Of a stretch of 64,000 bases of DNA, positions 10,469 to 21,710 are shown in pieces; the first letter of the stretch is position 1, and each line of letters opens with the position of its first letter. The notes below the pieces were generated by a model. The model was not told where the DNA came from and made no database searches. It saw only the letters and a program-made list of their open reading frames with translations. This DNA is from Diphasiastrum complanatum (Eukaryota; Streptophyta; Lycopodiopsida; Lycopodiales; Lycopodiaceae), in contig CM055102.1 in NCBI GenBank assembly GCA_029204225.1, positions 34,528,585-34,592,584 of the forward strand, in the 5' to 3' direction. Position numbers and translations under genes: made by a program.

Positions 10469-12196
10469 TCAGTCTTCGTAAAAGGAATGAGATATCTTAC
10501 CTTTAGCCCGTAAATTTTGCGCGTAGTCGACATCAAAAGGCGGTGTAGATACGTTTATAGTACTAGTGTTGGACGTCATCATTGCATTGAACGCACTGTG
10601 GAAGCTATTGCCTTGAGCATCACCGATGGTATCGCAGCACTCAAAACTAGTTAAATCCTGTCCTTTGTACTCACTCGTTGGAAACTGACATTGTTTGATA
10701 TCAAACGGTCTTAAGGGAACTTCAAGAACACCGTGAGTGACTAAAATTTGAGGACAAAATATACCAGCGTCGGTGAAGTTGATTGCTGAGTTGTGTGTGG
10801 TCGCAGTGTCTGTAGCGTGCATTGAGATTCCAATGTTGCGAGAAGGAGAATTGATACGAAGATCCGAAATTGCCAAGTTTACGGTCAGAGATTCTGGAGC
10901 CACGCTCGTTGGAAAATCAGTTGGAAGAGCGGTATAAAGAAAGTCCTCGGAGGACTGTTGTGGATCATGCGGAATGCACTGAAAGCTCTCAGAACCAGCT
11001 TGGGAAGCATGAAAACTAGAATGCAGGTGATACTGAGATGCTTCAAACATGCTAGATGACGAAAGAAATTTTGGCGATGCCCATGTTCTGTTTGAAGCAG
11101 CTTCAGTCCTTAAACTGGCCGACCTTGTCTGGTCGTTTGAAGCTGAACATCCGTCGAGTAGGAAGCCAGGTTTAATAAAACTACTTCCATTCTCAGAATT
11201 TCGAAACATTTTGTCGGTGTTAGAAATTATTGGTGTGCTGGCTGCATGCAGACTGTCATGGTCGCATTGGGAGTTGATCAAGTTACACACACCCAAAGAG
11301 TTCCAGGCTACATCTCTTATATGGCATTGCTGTTGATCTTCCCGACGATGATCCGAGTGCTCGGGGTTTGTACCTTGAGTTATAGTACCTATACCGATCT
11401 GTTTGAGTTTCTTTTTTATGCTCGAATTCCAAAAGTTCTTGATCTCGTTATCCGTACGACCGGGTAAATGTCTGGCGATTTTCGACCACCTGCACAAAAA
11501 ATTGTTTTTTCAAATACCGCTGTTGTCGTAGAACGCTACAAGTGATTTGAACCATCAAAATTGAATATTGAAGAGGTAAATTATGTACAACGTTTAATTT
11601 GTGCTACAGTAAAAACTTTCATATGTCTGACCTGTTACCATATGACGAGTGAAAATGAACGATTAGTTCTTCTTCTTCCGGGGAGAAGTCGCCGTGCTTT
11701 AGGTGAGGTCTAAGATAGTTAATCCACCGCAGTCTGCAACTTTTTCCACATCTCTCTAGTCCTGTATACGTATAAGTGAATGGCACATCAATTTGGCATT
11801 TTAAACTCGTTAGGAGCTCTAACCTGCATAATCTTAGAAGTCATTAGGCGAAAAGATAAAAAAAGCTATCCAGGAAGCTGTGCATACATATATCCAACAT
11901 CTAACAGTCCTGGAAAGTTCAGTAGATCTATTGGGATTGCTTGTCGACAACTATTTCGTTTGTTGACGATTATTTCAAGAACCAGTATATGAAAACAAGT
12001 TTGAAAACAAAGACGCGATCTTTAAAAATCTAAAAGCTCGCATGAATGAATGACTAGATATACCAGCTAGCTTGGCCACGTTACTCCAACTATTATGACC
12101 ATACTTTGCAATGCATTTGACCAGTTTCTCATCTTCCTCAGGAGACCATAGGCCCTTTCTCAGTTTCTGCATTTGACAGCAGGAATGCACCCCCAT
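10469..12196 (-). CDS. R2R3-MYB transcription factor
   Basis: Nuclear DNA-binding regulator. Three exons on the minus strand: 12064-12196, 11632-11761 (130 bp, the classic MYB second exon) and 10469-11489. The introns are GT-AG and the 1284 spliced bases stay in frame for 427 residues. The start [17 protein letters not shown] matches the N-terminus typical of the MYB46/61/86-like groups; an in-frame upstream Met at 12259 is less likely. R2 carries W17, W37 and W57; R3 carries F70, W89 and W108, with [15 protein letters not shown] as recognition helix. The remaining 300 residues are Ser/Thr/Asn-rich with no motif I recognise, as usual for MYB activation regions. Relatives control secondary-wall and lignin genes; that role here is inferred. 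A TRIM-like array begins only 285 bp past the stop codon. Confidence 0.93.
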
Positions 12197-13320
12197 TACC
12201 TTCTCTAAGAGACTAGCAAGCCGGCGCCACTCCTCGATCAGCAGTTCCCGATTCTTCAACAGGATGCACCAATCCCTGTAGCTTCAGCGCCCTCCAGATT
12301 GTTCAAAAGGCACGTTTATCTAGATAGATTGAAAAGGGTAAATAGTACATTCTACAGATCCCTACCCCTTCGTTACACAATTACCACTGTGATGAATGGG
12401 CAATCGATCACGCATAACAAATACGTACGAAAATTGTGCTCAACCACATGCATCGCGATCAACCAAATTGCCCCACAGGAGCCAATGATATTTAGAGCCC
12501 TCCAGATAGCTGCTTCAGCCTTTGAATTATGTCTTCAATCTGGACGTTTCAAGCATGAGAGTTCAGAGTCCAGACAGACCACGCTCGCCCCCAGTGTACT
12601 TTATTGGGACCACCACCATCTAGGAAATAATACCAAGGTGTCGAAGTCTCCTAAAGGAGCGCTGTGTTTGCAGCCTTGCTCTAATTGGTACAGTCTTTGT
12701 CTGTTGGACGTATGATGTGCGATGTGCGTTGTGAACTTGTCTTTTGGACCCCCATCACGCTTGGCAGTTGGCTGCTCCTCTTGCACGTCATCCCAGATAC
12801 AGCTTTCAAAACCATCTCAGATCTCTTATGAACAAAGCCAACCACTTTCCATGAAGTAATCGTTATCCAGCTTTAGACTTGGACTCATGAGATGCTTCTG
12901 ACGTCCCTTACGAGATTCTGTGTCGTCTCATTCTCCTCACATTTGCTTTGGAGATTAGGAGATGAAAAGCAGAATGAGTTTTCTTAGACTACGAGATTTC
13001 TTGGATGGGGACTTTTCTTTCTCTCTCGTGGTGGCCACACAAACACATCACACCCTCCACGAGCATGAGAGCAGTTCCTTGATGCTTGCCCACATGCATT
13101 TTAAGCAAAGTTCTCTCTCATACACTCTAAATTAAGTAAAGAGTGTAATGTATCTCAAGTTGTTGTTGATATGGCTATGCGTGAAGAATTTATTGCTACA
13201 CATGGAGCAAAACACATCAACACTGAAGCACTATGTCCTCTAAATAAGTGGTTATAACTTACTTTCTCTCTTGATTCATCACTTCAACTTCATTATTTTC
13301 TTGGTGATGTACTTGTGAAC
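12197..13320. other. Upstream region of MYB gene
   Basis: Presumed 5' leader and promoter of the minus-strand MYB gene; no TATA box or named element can be assigned with confidence. Plus-strand ORF 12299-12715 and minus-strand ORF 12601-12786 overlap each other and look like chance frames. Confidence 0.4.
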
Positions 13321-13322
13321 CA

Positions 13323-13845
13323 TGTTGGGCAAGTATTACCATTCTTGATAACATCACTATTCTTGTGATGAAATATTCCCTTTTAAATAAAACCATCCAA
13401 GATTCTCTATTTTTTGTAAGACAATGATTCCATACTATTAGAATATTCTAAAGCCTTTGATACATTAGGTTATCAATACAAACAAGATCTTTACCATACG
13501 AGCCCTTAGACATATTAATGCTATTGGGCTTGAGAAAATTTCACGTGATCTTTTAATCTACTTTAACATTACGACTTATCATTTTTTTATAACCATTCTC
13601 ATTCTCTCGTTGGGCAAGTATCACTAGTCTTGATAACATCACAATTCTCATATGGAGGGATTGCCTTAACTTTTTAAACCTACATCCAAGATTCTTTGTT
13701 TTTTATAAAATTAGCTGGCTCCATGATATTAAAATATTTAGAAATCCTTCTTACCATTCGATTATCAATACAAACATGATCTTTACATACTAGCCAACAA
13801 ACATCTTAATACTCTTGGGCTTGAGAAAATTCCAAGGGATCATCT
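13323..13845. repeat. Diverged direct duplication (~235 bp units)
   Basis: Copy 1 (about 13323-13555) and copy 2 (about 13611-13845) share ordered blocks: GTTGGGCAAGTAT, TTGATAACATCAC, CATCCAAGATTCT, ATCAATACAAACA and TTGGGCTTGAGAAAATT. The period is 288 bp. No coding capacity; possibly two decayed LTR pieces. Confidence 0.75.
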
Positions 13846-13889
13846 AAATTTGATAAATGTTCATAAGAAGTAGATAAACATGGACTCTA

Positions 13890-15420
13890 AGGAAGTAAAA
13901 TGAGAAGATCTTCAAAGCTTGAGAAAGAGCATATGGATTAACATGAATGTGCATATTACAAAAGAAAGTTTCAAGGCTTGACTAGTATCAGAATAACAAT
14001 GTGCCAATCTATATAAGTTTCCATGCCTCTCGCCGAGTGCAAGGACATTACTTGTCCTATCGATAATTCGGCATTGATTAGACTCAAACTCCACCCTATG
14101 ACCTAAATCAATGATCCTATTTATTGATAACAAATTCGTAGAGAGTTTAGGTACATACAAAACATTTGATAGTAGTTTGAATTAATCATGCTGGAATTTC
14201 AATCTTACAGTGTCTTCACCTTCAATAGTGTGAGTGCTATCGTCGCCAAGATGAACGCACTTTTTTTTAATGTAAGGCGGCGTATAGGAGTGAAAACGTT
14301 CACGATGACTAGTCATATGTTGAGTAGCTCCAGAATCCAGAAACCAAGAATTATCCAATAGTGTTTTTCAGTCTTTGAAAATAAATGCTCCTTCATCCTT
14401 GTCGATGTTAGGAGGTGATGTGACTGCATTTGCATGTTGATCTGGCTGCTTACTGGCATTCTTCGCTTTGAGAACCCTGCAATCATGGATCTCATGATTA
14501 GTGCACTTGCAATACTTACAGAATTCTTCTTCGACTATGGATTTGATAATTGTTCTTAACTTTGAGTCGGTTTCTGATTTGATGCGGACTGCTTAGAGTT
14601 GTCACTTTGAGCCTTTGTTGACCTATAGAGCATGAGATGATGAAGTCGACGAAGCGTCTTGACTTCTTCAATTATCTTCCTATAGCAACATAGTGATAAC
14701 TCTGGTAAGAGCTAAATCTGAGTGTGTCGATATGATGATCACCCAGTTCTCATATGTAGAGGGCAAGCTTGAAAGCAATGTCATGATTGTGTCTTGATCG
14801 TCTATGACTGATGCGATAGCGGCCATCTGTTGCAAGAGATTCTTAAACTAGTTAATGTGATTCCGAAGTGAATCACCATTCGAGATTTTGAGAGTGAAGA
14901 ACTTAGAACTTATGTCCCTCACATTATATAGTGAGCTTAGAATCTCCCATACTTTTTTCGAAGTTGGCCAATCCGAGTGTCTGATATATTGAGAATAATA
15001 AGCGTGAAGGCTTTACCATCCTTCGACTTCCATTTTGAGTTGGTTGGGTCGTCTTCATGCTTCCCTTCTATACTTTGTGACAACATTCCATTATTCATTG
15101 GCGATTAGCAAGGTCTTCATCTTAAATTTTCACAAGTAGTAATTGGATCCATTTAGCTTGTCTGCGATAACACCGGATGTACTCTAAGAATCCATCTCGA
15201 ACTTTAGTCTGTCGATATATCGATGACGTTAAGAGAGAGATATCATGTTGCGCTACAACTGGAAATCAACTATCTGATACTGAGATTTGATACCACAAAT
15301 TGAAGAATATGATATCGATTTGATATCGTGAAAAATATCAATATTAGAGCCTTGGTATAACATATCGCTCTGATATCATGAAGGTACGTTCTAATATTAT
15401 ATATTAGAGCTCTGATACCA
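13890..15420 (-). mobile_element. Decayed Copia gag-protease remnant
   Basis: From right to left on the minus strand: a gag start (K-L-N-G-S-N-Y-Y near 15150-15170), degraded gag, a zinc-knuckle-like CKYCKCTNHEIHDC near 14480-14520, a protease stretch (WFLDSGATQHMTSH around 14310-14345), and the GAG-pre-integrase region (YVPKLSTNLLSINRIIDLGH, 14100-14160, continuing to GERHGNLYRL near 14010-14040). Stops and shifts break the frame. Integrase, RT and 3' LTR are missing at the left end. Confidence 0.8.
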
Positions 15421-15705
15421 TGCTAGAAAGAGGTGATTCGGGGACTTCGGCCACTTCGGCCACTTTGGTGTCGTCGATGACTTGGATTGAGGCTGGTGCC
15501 TTGGCAATGCGTTGGCTTCTAGGACTGCGGTTGAGTCGGGGACTTTAGCCTCATCGATGACTTTGGTTGCTGACTGTGTAGAAATCTCATGTATTTCTGC
15601 AGGTGTGATTTCACAAGCTAAAAGCGCTTTGTGGGTAGAAACACTAAGTTTCTTCATTGACCATTTGAGCTCTAAAGCCAAAATTGGCCCTATCAACTAG
15701 TGACA
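15421..15705 (-). repeat. Short Copia 5' LTR with primer-binding site
   Basis: On the minus strand a 285-bp LTR starts TGTCACTAGTTGATAGGG and ends TTCTAGCA at 15421. It is followed directly by TGGTATCAGAGC (15409-15420), the initiator tRNA-Met primer site. It serves the gag-protease remnant to its left. Its start is the less certain end; TGATAGGGCC ten bases inside is an alternative. Confidence 0.65.
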
Positions 15706-16395
15706 CCAAGATGCATGCTTGACTAGCAATCTTTATGATACCCCTAAAGTCAACATTATAAACTATTTCTAACTATTTTACACATGTGGGAACATGCTCC
15801 ACACATGTGAAATGTACTCACAAACATAAAACATAAAGCAATAGTCATATCGGATTATGGTGAGATACGAGTGGAAAGCATGGATATGCTCAGAAGTATG
15901 GACAGTAGTGCGTGACGTTTCTTAAGTCACCAGGGTTAGAATAGCATGGATTTTCTCTGACATTGGCACATGTGTTCACACCATTTCTTTTAGCGATAAG
16001 CAATATATACAATGAAAACTATTCATACTTATGCTTTAAACGAAATGAACTGATACGGACCAATGCCCAAAAATTGATCAGCATGGCACTCGCCCTGATA
16101 CGATAACGGAGGGGCTTAGCCTATCGCTTAAAAATTGTCTTTGCATTTGGGAAGACTGGACTATGATTTAAAATGCTATTTATGTTGATAAGTAGTATAA
16201 CTTCTTTTGGACATGGATAACAACTAACGCTCAGCTATAACACCTATCTTCCCCATTGTACTAACTCGTGCAGTTTTGTGTTGTGGGATGGTGGCAGGTA
16301 TCAGCTGGACGTTTTGAGAGTGGTTATGCTATATGGTGCTTTATTGTACTGTATTTTACTTTTCAGCTTTACTGTACCTTGTTGGTTTATGAATA
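15706..16395. other. Spacer with CACATGTG palindromes
   Basis: No gene. The palindrome CACATGTG occurs at about 15781, 15804 and 15967, resembling the LTR family at 214-1041, so this may be a decayed LTR fragment. The rest is featureless. Confidence 0.35.
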
Positions 16396-16402
16396 AATTG
16401 TA

Positions 16403-17289
16403 GTGGATCGGTTAACTAAGTTAGCTGCATTCATATCAGTCAAGTCAGCTATAAAGGCTTCTGAATTAGCCCAGATCTTTGTTGAGAAATTATTTTGGTT
16501 GTATGGTCTACCCAGTGACATTGTTAGTGATAGAGATCCTAAGTCCTCAGGTGACTTTTGGTCAACAGTTTTCCATAAACTGAAAACTTCTTTAAGTTTA
16601 AGTTCTTCGACTATCTCCCACTAGTTGAGTTTGCATATAATAGTAGAAAACATTCTGCTACAAGTTACAGTCCTTTTATGCTTATGTACGGTTTTCAACC
16701 TAGATCTCCAGTAAATGTTGAGACGAAGTCTGTTAAGATCTAGAAGGTTGCGGATTTTTTGCATGATATGCAAGAGATGTTGCAAGTGGCTAAGGATAGT
16801 ATCCGAAGTGCTCAAGATAGAAATAAGCACTATGCCGATCTCAAGAGATCTCCAAGAGATTTTAAAGTTGATGACTGGGTATATCTTAGGATTCCAAAAG
16901 ATTCTCAGACTTTATGTACAGGAAAGCATTATAAGCTGTCTACCCATTATTGTGGACCTTTTAGGATTGTACGTAGAATTCGTTCTTTGATGTATGAACT
17001 CAATCTTCAAGAAAAATTGATTGCACACCCAATGTTTCATGTAAGTCGTTTGAAACTAAGTTTACATGATGGTGATACAGTTGGATTGGATGAGGATTTG
17101 TCCCATTTGGAAGATTTGTTGCTTAGTGTACCTTTGGAACCTGAGAAAGTGCTCAAAACTAGAGATAAACAATTGAGAAATCGTTCTATCTCTGAGTGCT
17201 TAATTCGGTGGAAAGGTCGTACTGAGGATGATGATTCGTGGGAGAGAGTTGATAGCATAAAGAATAATTTCCTGAAGTTTAGCTCCTAA
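16403..17289 (+). mobile_element. Ty3/Gypsy chromovirus integrase 3' part with chromodomain
   Basis: Reads integrase core (VDRLTKLAAFISVKSA, then YGLPSDIVSDRDPKSSGDFW), then after a deletion near 16590 LVEFAYNSRKHSATSYSPF, a stop near 16740, the linker (NKHYADLKRSP, then FKVDDWVYLRI), GPFRIVRRI, HPMFHVSRLKL, and a C-terminal chromodomain (ECLIRWKGR, then DDSWERVDSI). The chromodomain directs integration to particular chromatin in chromoviruses. The frame is open from 16759 to the stop at 17289. RT and protease are missing, so this is a 5'-truncated, non-functional copy. The 3' LTR follows at once. Confidence 0.92.
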
Positions 17290-17309
17290 GCGATTTAAGG
17301 AGGAAAAAA

Positions 17310-17820
17310 TGTCATGTCCATGACGAGCACATAGGATTCAGTATACTCCTAGTCTTGGATACACGGTACTCCAGTGAAACAAGCTGTTAGTTACATCACA
17401 CTGGACGTGACCCAAAAGTAGCTAATATCCTTGTGAGGCCTAGAACACACTAAATGGAGTTTAGACAAGGTATGAGATGGTGTATGCATGTGTAGAGTTA
17501 TCAATAGCAATTCTATGAATAGTTGGTCCATGCTTAGGACTCTATTCTAGATGAATCTTTGTATAGGGAACTTAGGGCTATGCATGGCTATGTTACCAAG
17601 ATGCTTTTGGCTCTATATATTGGGTCCAAACTCGCCCTACTCCTCATTATGGTTGTGGATTCATTGCCAGGCTCTCGCTCTATATTCATGCTTCTTGTTC
17701 CTTGGCTTGGGGGTGAGACTTCTAGAGTTTGACTGGATGCTCCTACTTGGTTGGGTGGTTTTCTCCATAGTGTGTTATCATTGTGTTTGTGTTTTGTAAG
17801 CAGGATCTAAGGAGCTTCCC
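17310..17820 (+). repeat. Chromovirus 3' LTR
   Basis: Begins TGTCATGTCCATGACGAGCAC right after a purine-rich tract (AAGGAGGAAAAAA, 17297-17309), which serves as polypurine tract. This is the normal arrangement 20 bp past an integrase stop. The right end is uncertain. The small ORF 17551-17799 lies inside the LTR and is not a gene. Confidence 0.6.
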
Positions 17821-17859
17821 TTATAATTAGATTAAAAGTCGATATGCAGAAAATAATCT

Positions 17860-20330
17860 TTGATTTGTTCTAACCAAGCTCTAGGTGCCTTCTTAAGCCC
17901 GTAAAGAGCTATACAAATCTTACAGACTCAATCTTCTAGACCTTCATCAATGTAACCTTTAGATTGATGCATGTAGATATCTTTCACTCAAAAATGGAGT
18001 TTGTACATCCATCTGATGTACTTCAAGGTCTTCAACTACTCTAATTGCCAAGAAGGTTAGAATAGATGCAAGTTTGACAACATGACCAATGATGAACTAT
18101 TGACTTCCAATATCGAAGACAACTAGTCTCAATTTTGTCCAACATCTTGTCACTCATCTTCTAAGTTGAATCATGATGAACAACTAAATGTTCAAAGATC
18201 TGCTTGAATGACACATCCACCAAAGAGGTATATTCCTCAAGCTTTCTGGATAGCAGTAGAAGAGCCACTCACTGTTCATGATGCACTATCGAATGTAGAT
18301 TTCGATATGTGGAAGGCAATGATGGATAGTGAATCAAGAGCCAAACCTGGATTCTTGTCAAACCACCAACCAAAAATAAGACCATTGATTGCAAGTGGAT
18401 CTTCAAACATAAGTATAATTCCAAAGGATTGATTTCAAAATGGAAGGCAAGGCTCATAGCCAAAGGCTACTCACAAGTAGGTCCAGGTATCGACTATACA
18501 ATGACCAAAAGAAAATTCATGTTCTTTCATCTTAAAATCATGAATGTTGTCTTCTACTAGGAAGACTACATCTTTGCTAACAAGTGCCTTACCAGATTCT
18601 AGATTCTTATACGCCTTATGATTTGATGGAGAACCAAGGAATATAGCCTTGGTGTTGGTTCAGTCAAATTTCTTTCTTAAATACGATGGGATTTGGGCAT
18701 ATTATACACATCCAAAGACTCGTTGGGCTTTGACTTTCCTTGAAGTTCGAGTTTCAACAATTTATTTGAACTATTTGAGAAACTTGAATGCTTTAGATTG
18801 TACTTCAAAAAATACACAATCGTTCTTCTAGAAAAATCGTCAATAAACATAGGAAAATATTTGGCTTTCCCTATGGAAGGAGTCTATATGGGCCCACATA
18901 TATCGGTATGAATAAGATCTAAAAGACCTTCAGAATTGTGAACAAGATTAATTTTGATTTAAAGGAAGTCCCAATTGCCTATGATACAACTTTGACAAGC
19001 GATGGCTTTTGTATTACGATCAAATGTAATATGTTGTTGAAACTCAAATGACCTGGCCTATAATGCCACAACATGTTCTTATTGATTGACATAGTAGTTG
19101 AGAGAGCTTGATTATTTAATGAATAGCAGTGACTAGACTTATAAAGATAACTTTGTCTTTTTTCAAGTGAAAGTAGTCTTCTATTTTTATAAGAAATAGA
19201 ACAACCATTTACAATCTACGATTCTGCTTATAGGAAGTGAATTCTTTCTAGGATTTGGAGCATGAAGAACATTTTGAAGTAATTTGACTTCAGCAATATG
19301 AAACTGTAACTTAATAGTACCTTCGCCATGGATACGATGTGCGCTGCTATCACCCAAATGTCTCTAAGTGTTGAAAGAGTTTTTTCTCTTGAAACCAGTC
19401 TCGATAGTTGGCCACATGTTGGGTAGCCTATGAGTCCAAATACCAAAATTCATCATCTTGTTTGTCTTCAGTCTTTGTCATGATGGCTTCTTCACCTTCA
19501 TCTTTGTCATTGGGCTGAGAAGTTTTTGCTGCCTTTGCTTGTTGCTAAGGAAAACGTTGTTGCTAGTTTCTCTTCTTGTTGCTTTGTTTAAGGATTTGAC
19601 AATCTTATAATAAATGTCTCTTTTTCTTGTAGTGGCTATAGAATATACCTTCCTTTGAAGATGAATAAGTTGAATCATAGGTAGTCTACAGTTGAATCAT
19701 AGGCAGTCTACAATTGCTCTTTATTCAACTAGAAATTGACAATAATAATTCTTGCTTGTTTTTTTGTAGCTTTTTCTTATCACCTTTCTTTAAATAGAGA
19801 GCATGCAAATTTGAAAGTGGATTAGAGTTGGCTTAAAAAGACTTGATAGAAGAGTCATATAATTGTGTCAAAATCATCCACAATTGCACCTATTGTAGAC
19901 ATCAGTTCAAGAAGGTTTTTGAAACTAGTAAGGTGATTTGAAATAGAATCTCCATTAATCATTTTTTAAGGAGAATTTTTTTTTTTTTAGATGAAGCTTG
20001 GAAGTAACATCTCTAATGTCATAGAGCGTGCTTAAAACATTTCATGCTTCTTTGAATGTTGTAGCATACCTTATATGACTAATATGAGAATCTTTGATGT
20101 TCAGAGTTATAAGAGAAAAAGCTTTTCCATCCTTTTGCTTCCATGTTGCTTCCTTGGCAAGAGGTTTAATCTCCGTGCCTTCAATGACATCCCATAATTC
20201 TTTGGCTAGCAAAATAGCTCTTATCTTGAATTTCCACGTGTGATAGTTGTCACCATCTAATTTCTCGATGAAAGATGAATTTAATGTTGTCAACTCCATT
20301 GAAAAATTGACTGACTATGAGCAAGTTTGC
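17860..20330 (-). mobile_element. Rearranged Copia element (gag to RT)
   Basis: Right to left: gag start MELTTLNSSFIEKLDGDNYHT at 20299 (85 codons open), degraded gag, protease W-Y-L-D-S-x-A-T-Q-H-V near 19410-19450, integrase pieces near 18880-18970, integrase C-terminus RVFGCV-YAQIPSYLRKKF and KAIFLGSPSNHKAY near 18610-18760. RT follows at 18130-17860 (VVKLASI, then DLEVHQMDVQTPFL). The RT N-terminal part, 18190-18510, is on the opposite strand, so this segment has been inverted. Many stops; dead copy. Confidence 0.8.
18190..18510 (+). mobile_element. Inverted Copia RT N-terminal segment
   Basis: Plus-strand reading PPKRYIPQAFWIAVEEPL, then DMWKAMMDSE, N-Q-T-W-I-L, DCKWIFKHKYN, KWKARLIAKGYSQVGPG across two frames: the standard start of Copia RT. 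It sits exactly where the minus-strand element lacks this part, between its integrase end and the VVKLASI portion of RT. A local inversion explains the order better than an independent insertion. Confidence 0.75.
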
Positions 20331-20492
20331 AGAATGATAGTCTTGATAGAAATCAAAATGAATAAATTCTCAATCTAAAAATTATGAACAGAAATATGAT
20401 ATGATCAATATTGCATGTATATAAATTCTTTTGACAATAAATGCTCTTATTCATACCCTTGATCTAAATTTCGAACACGAACTTTTATACCA

Positions 20493-20771
20493 TGTCGAAA
20501 AACGAGAAATGTGTAGTCTCATTCACCACATCTACCTATTCTAAATTGCTTAAAACAATATTCAAGAAATTGCAAAATTGGAAGCAAACTCAAACTTCAT
20601 AATTGATCATAAATTGTTCAAGTCACACAAAATGAATAAAGAGCACGATAGTTTATATGAAAAATACACTCTGCTTATTTAGAGAAATAAGACTTCAGAA
20701 ATTTTGTATAATTAGTTTAGCTATTGCATCTCTGATATGCTTATTTGAATGATTTATCAAAAATTCTAACA
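20493..20771 (-). repeat. 5' LTR of rearranged Copia element
   Basis: A 279-bp LTR: minus strand starts TGTTAGAATTTTTGATAAATC at 20771 and ends TTTTTCGACA at 20493. It is followed by TGGTATAAAAGTTCG (20478-20492), a primer-site-like sequence that differs from the usual TGGTATCAGAGC. It precedes the gag start at 20299 by about 190 bp. Confidence 0.6.
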
Positions 20772-21710
20772 TGGATCATGATCCTAATTCTCACAAAATA
20801 ATTTGCTACAACATACCTTTAATTTTCATAAACTACTCCTATTTGTCCCACAGTCTGTATTTCAACCCAAGGGATCGAAATTTTTATTTCAACCTTGAAA
20901 ATTCGATTCGATTCGATTCGACCCTGGATTCTAATTTTATTTTGATGGAGGTCTAATTTTATTTGGATCCTAGAATTTCGACCGAATCTGATTTTACCCT
21001 AGAGGTCTAATTTATTTTGATCCGACTCGATACAAGAATTTTGATCGGATCCGATCTGTTGAATTTCTATAGACTAAACATGTACAAATATGTACATGTA
21101 TTTATAGCAGATCCACATTACCTTTGATTTTATCAAGGATAGAAATCTAACACCTTACGAAATGACTTTATTCCAAGCCTGGCTGATTCGAATGTCTACT
21201 ACAAGACAATCTTTACATCCTTTACTATCATCACAATGTATGTAAATGATACTTTCATTTTCTGCAACAATATGAAATTATTAAGTGAAGATTGTTCCAA
21301 GTTTCTTACCTTTATATGGAAGTTAATAAAACAAGTGATGCTATTAAGGTATCACTATCTCTCTTGGGCATCCCTTCATGCAGCTGATTGGATGCTATGA
21401 ATGAATACTTGTGAAGTCTAAAATCAGTCTTCCGAAAAGGAGAAATGTATGAAAACATCAGACATTCATTTTTTTGTGATCACTTAAAATAAAGTTTCGA
21501 TATTTAGAGTGATGCATCGATCCTTCCACACATAGGAGATCTGGTTTAAGTGCGAGTGATTAATCGCCAGCGTTCCTCATCTGGGCACTAATGCTTCAAT
21601 GTTACTACTTCAGTGTATATTAATATATTTGGGCCATCATCAAATATGTGAGAACCAATATACTCGTCTGCAGTCCCATATGATAAATACTTTAATATAT
21701 TCAATGTAAA
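20772..21710. other. AT-rich spacer, 3' flank of cysteine synthase
   Basis: No gene. A short (GATTC)n run lies at about 20902-20920, with GATCCGA/TCGGATC words to 21060. The end next to 21711 is presumably the 3' untranslated region of the cysteine synthase gene; no clear polyadenylation signal was assigned. Confidence 0.4.

Noticed and set aside
12299-12715. 138-codon plus-strand ORF upstream of the MYB gene
   Set aside because: No domain, overlaps other random frames in the probable MYB promoter.
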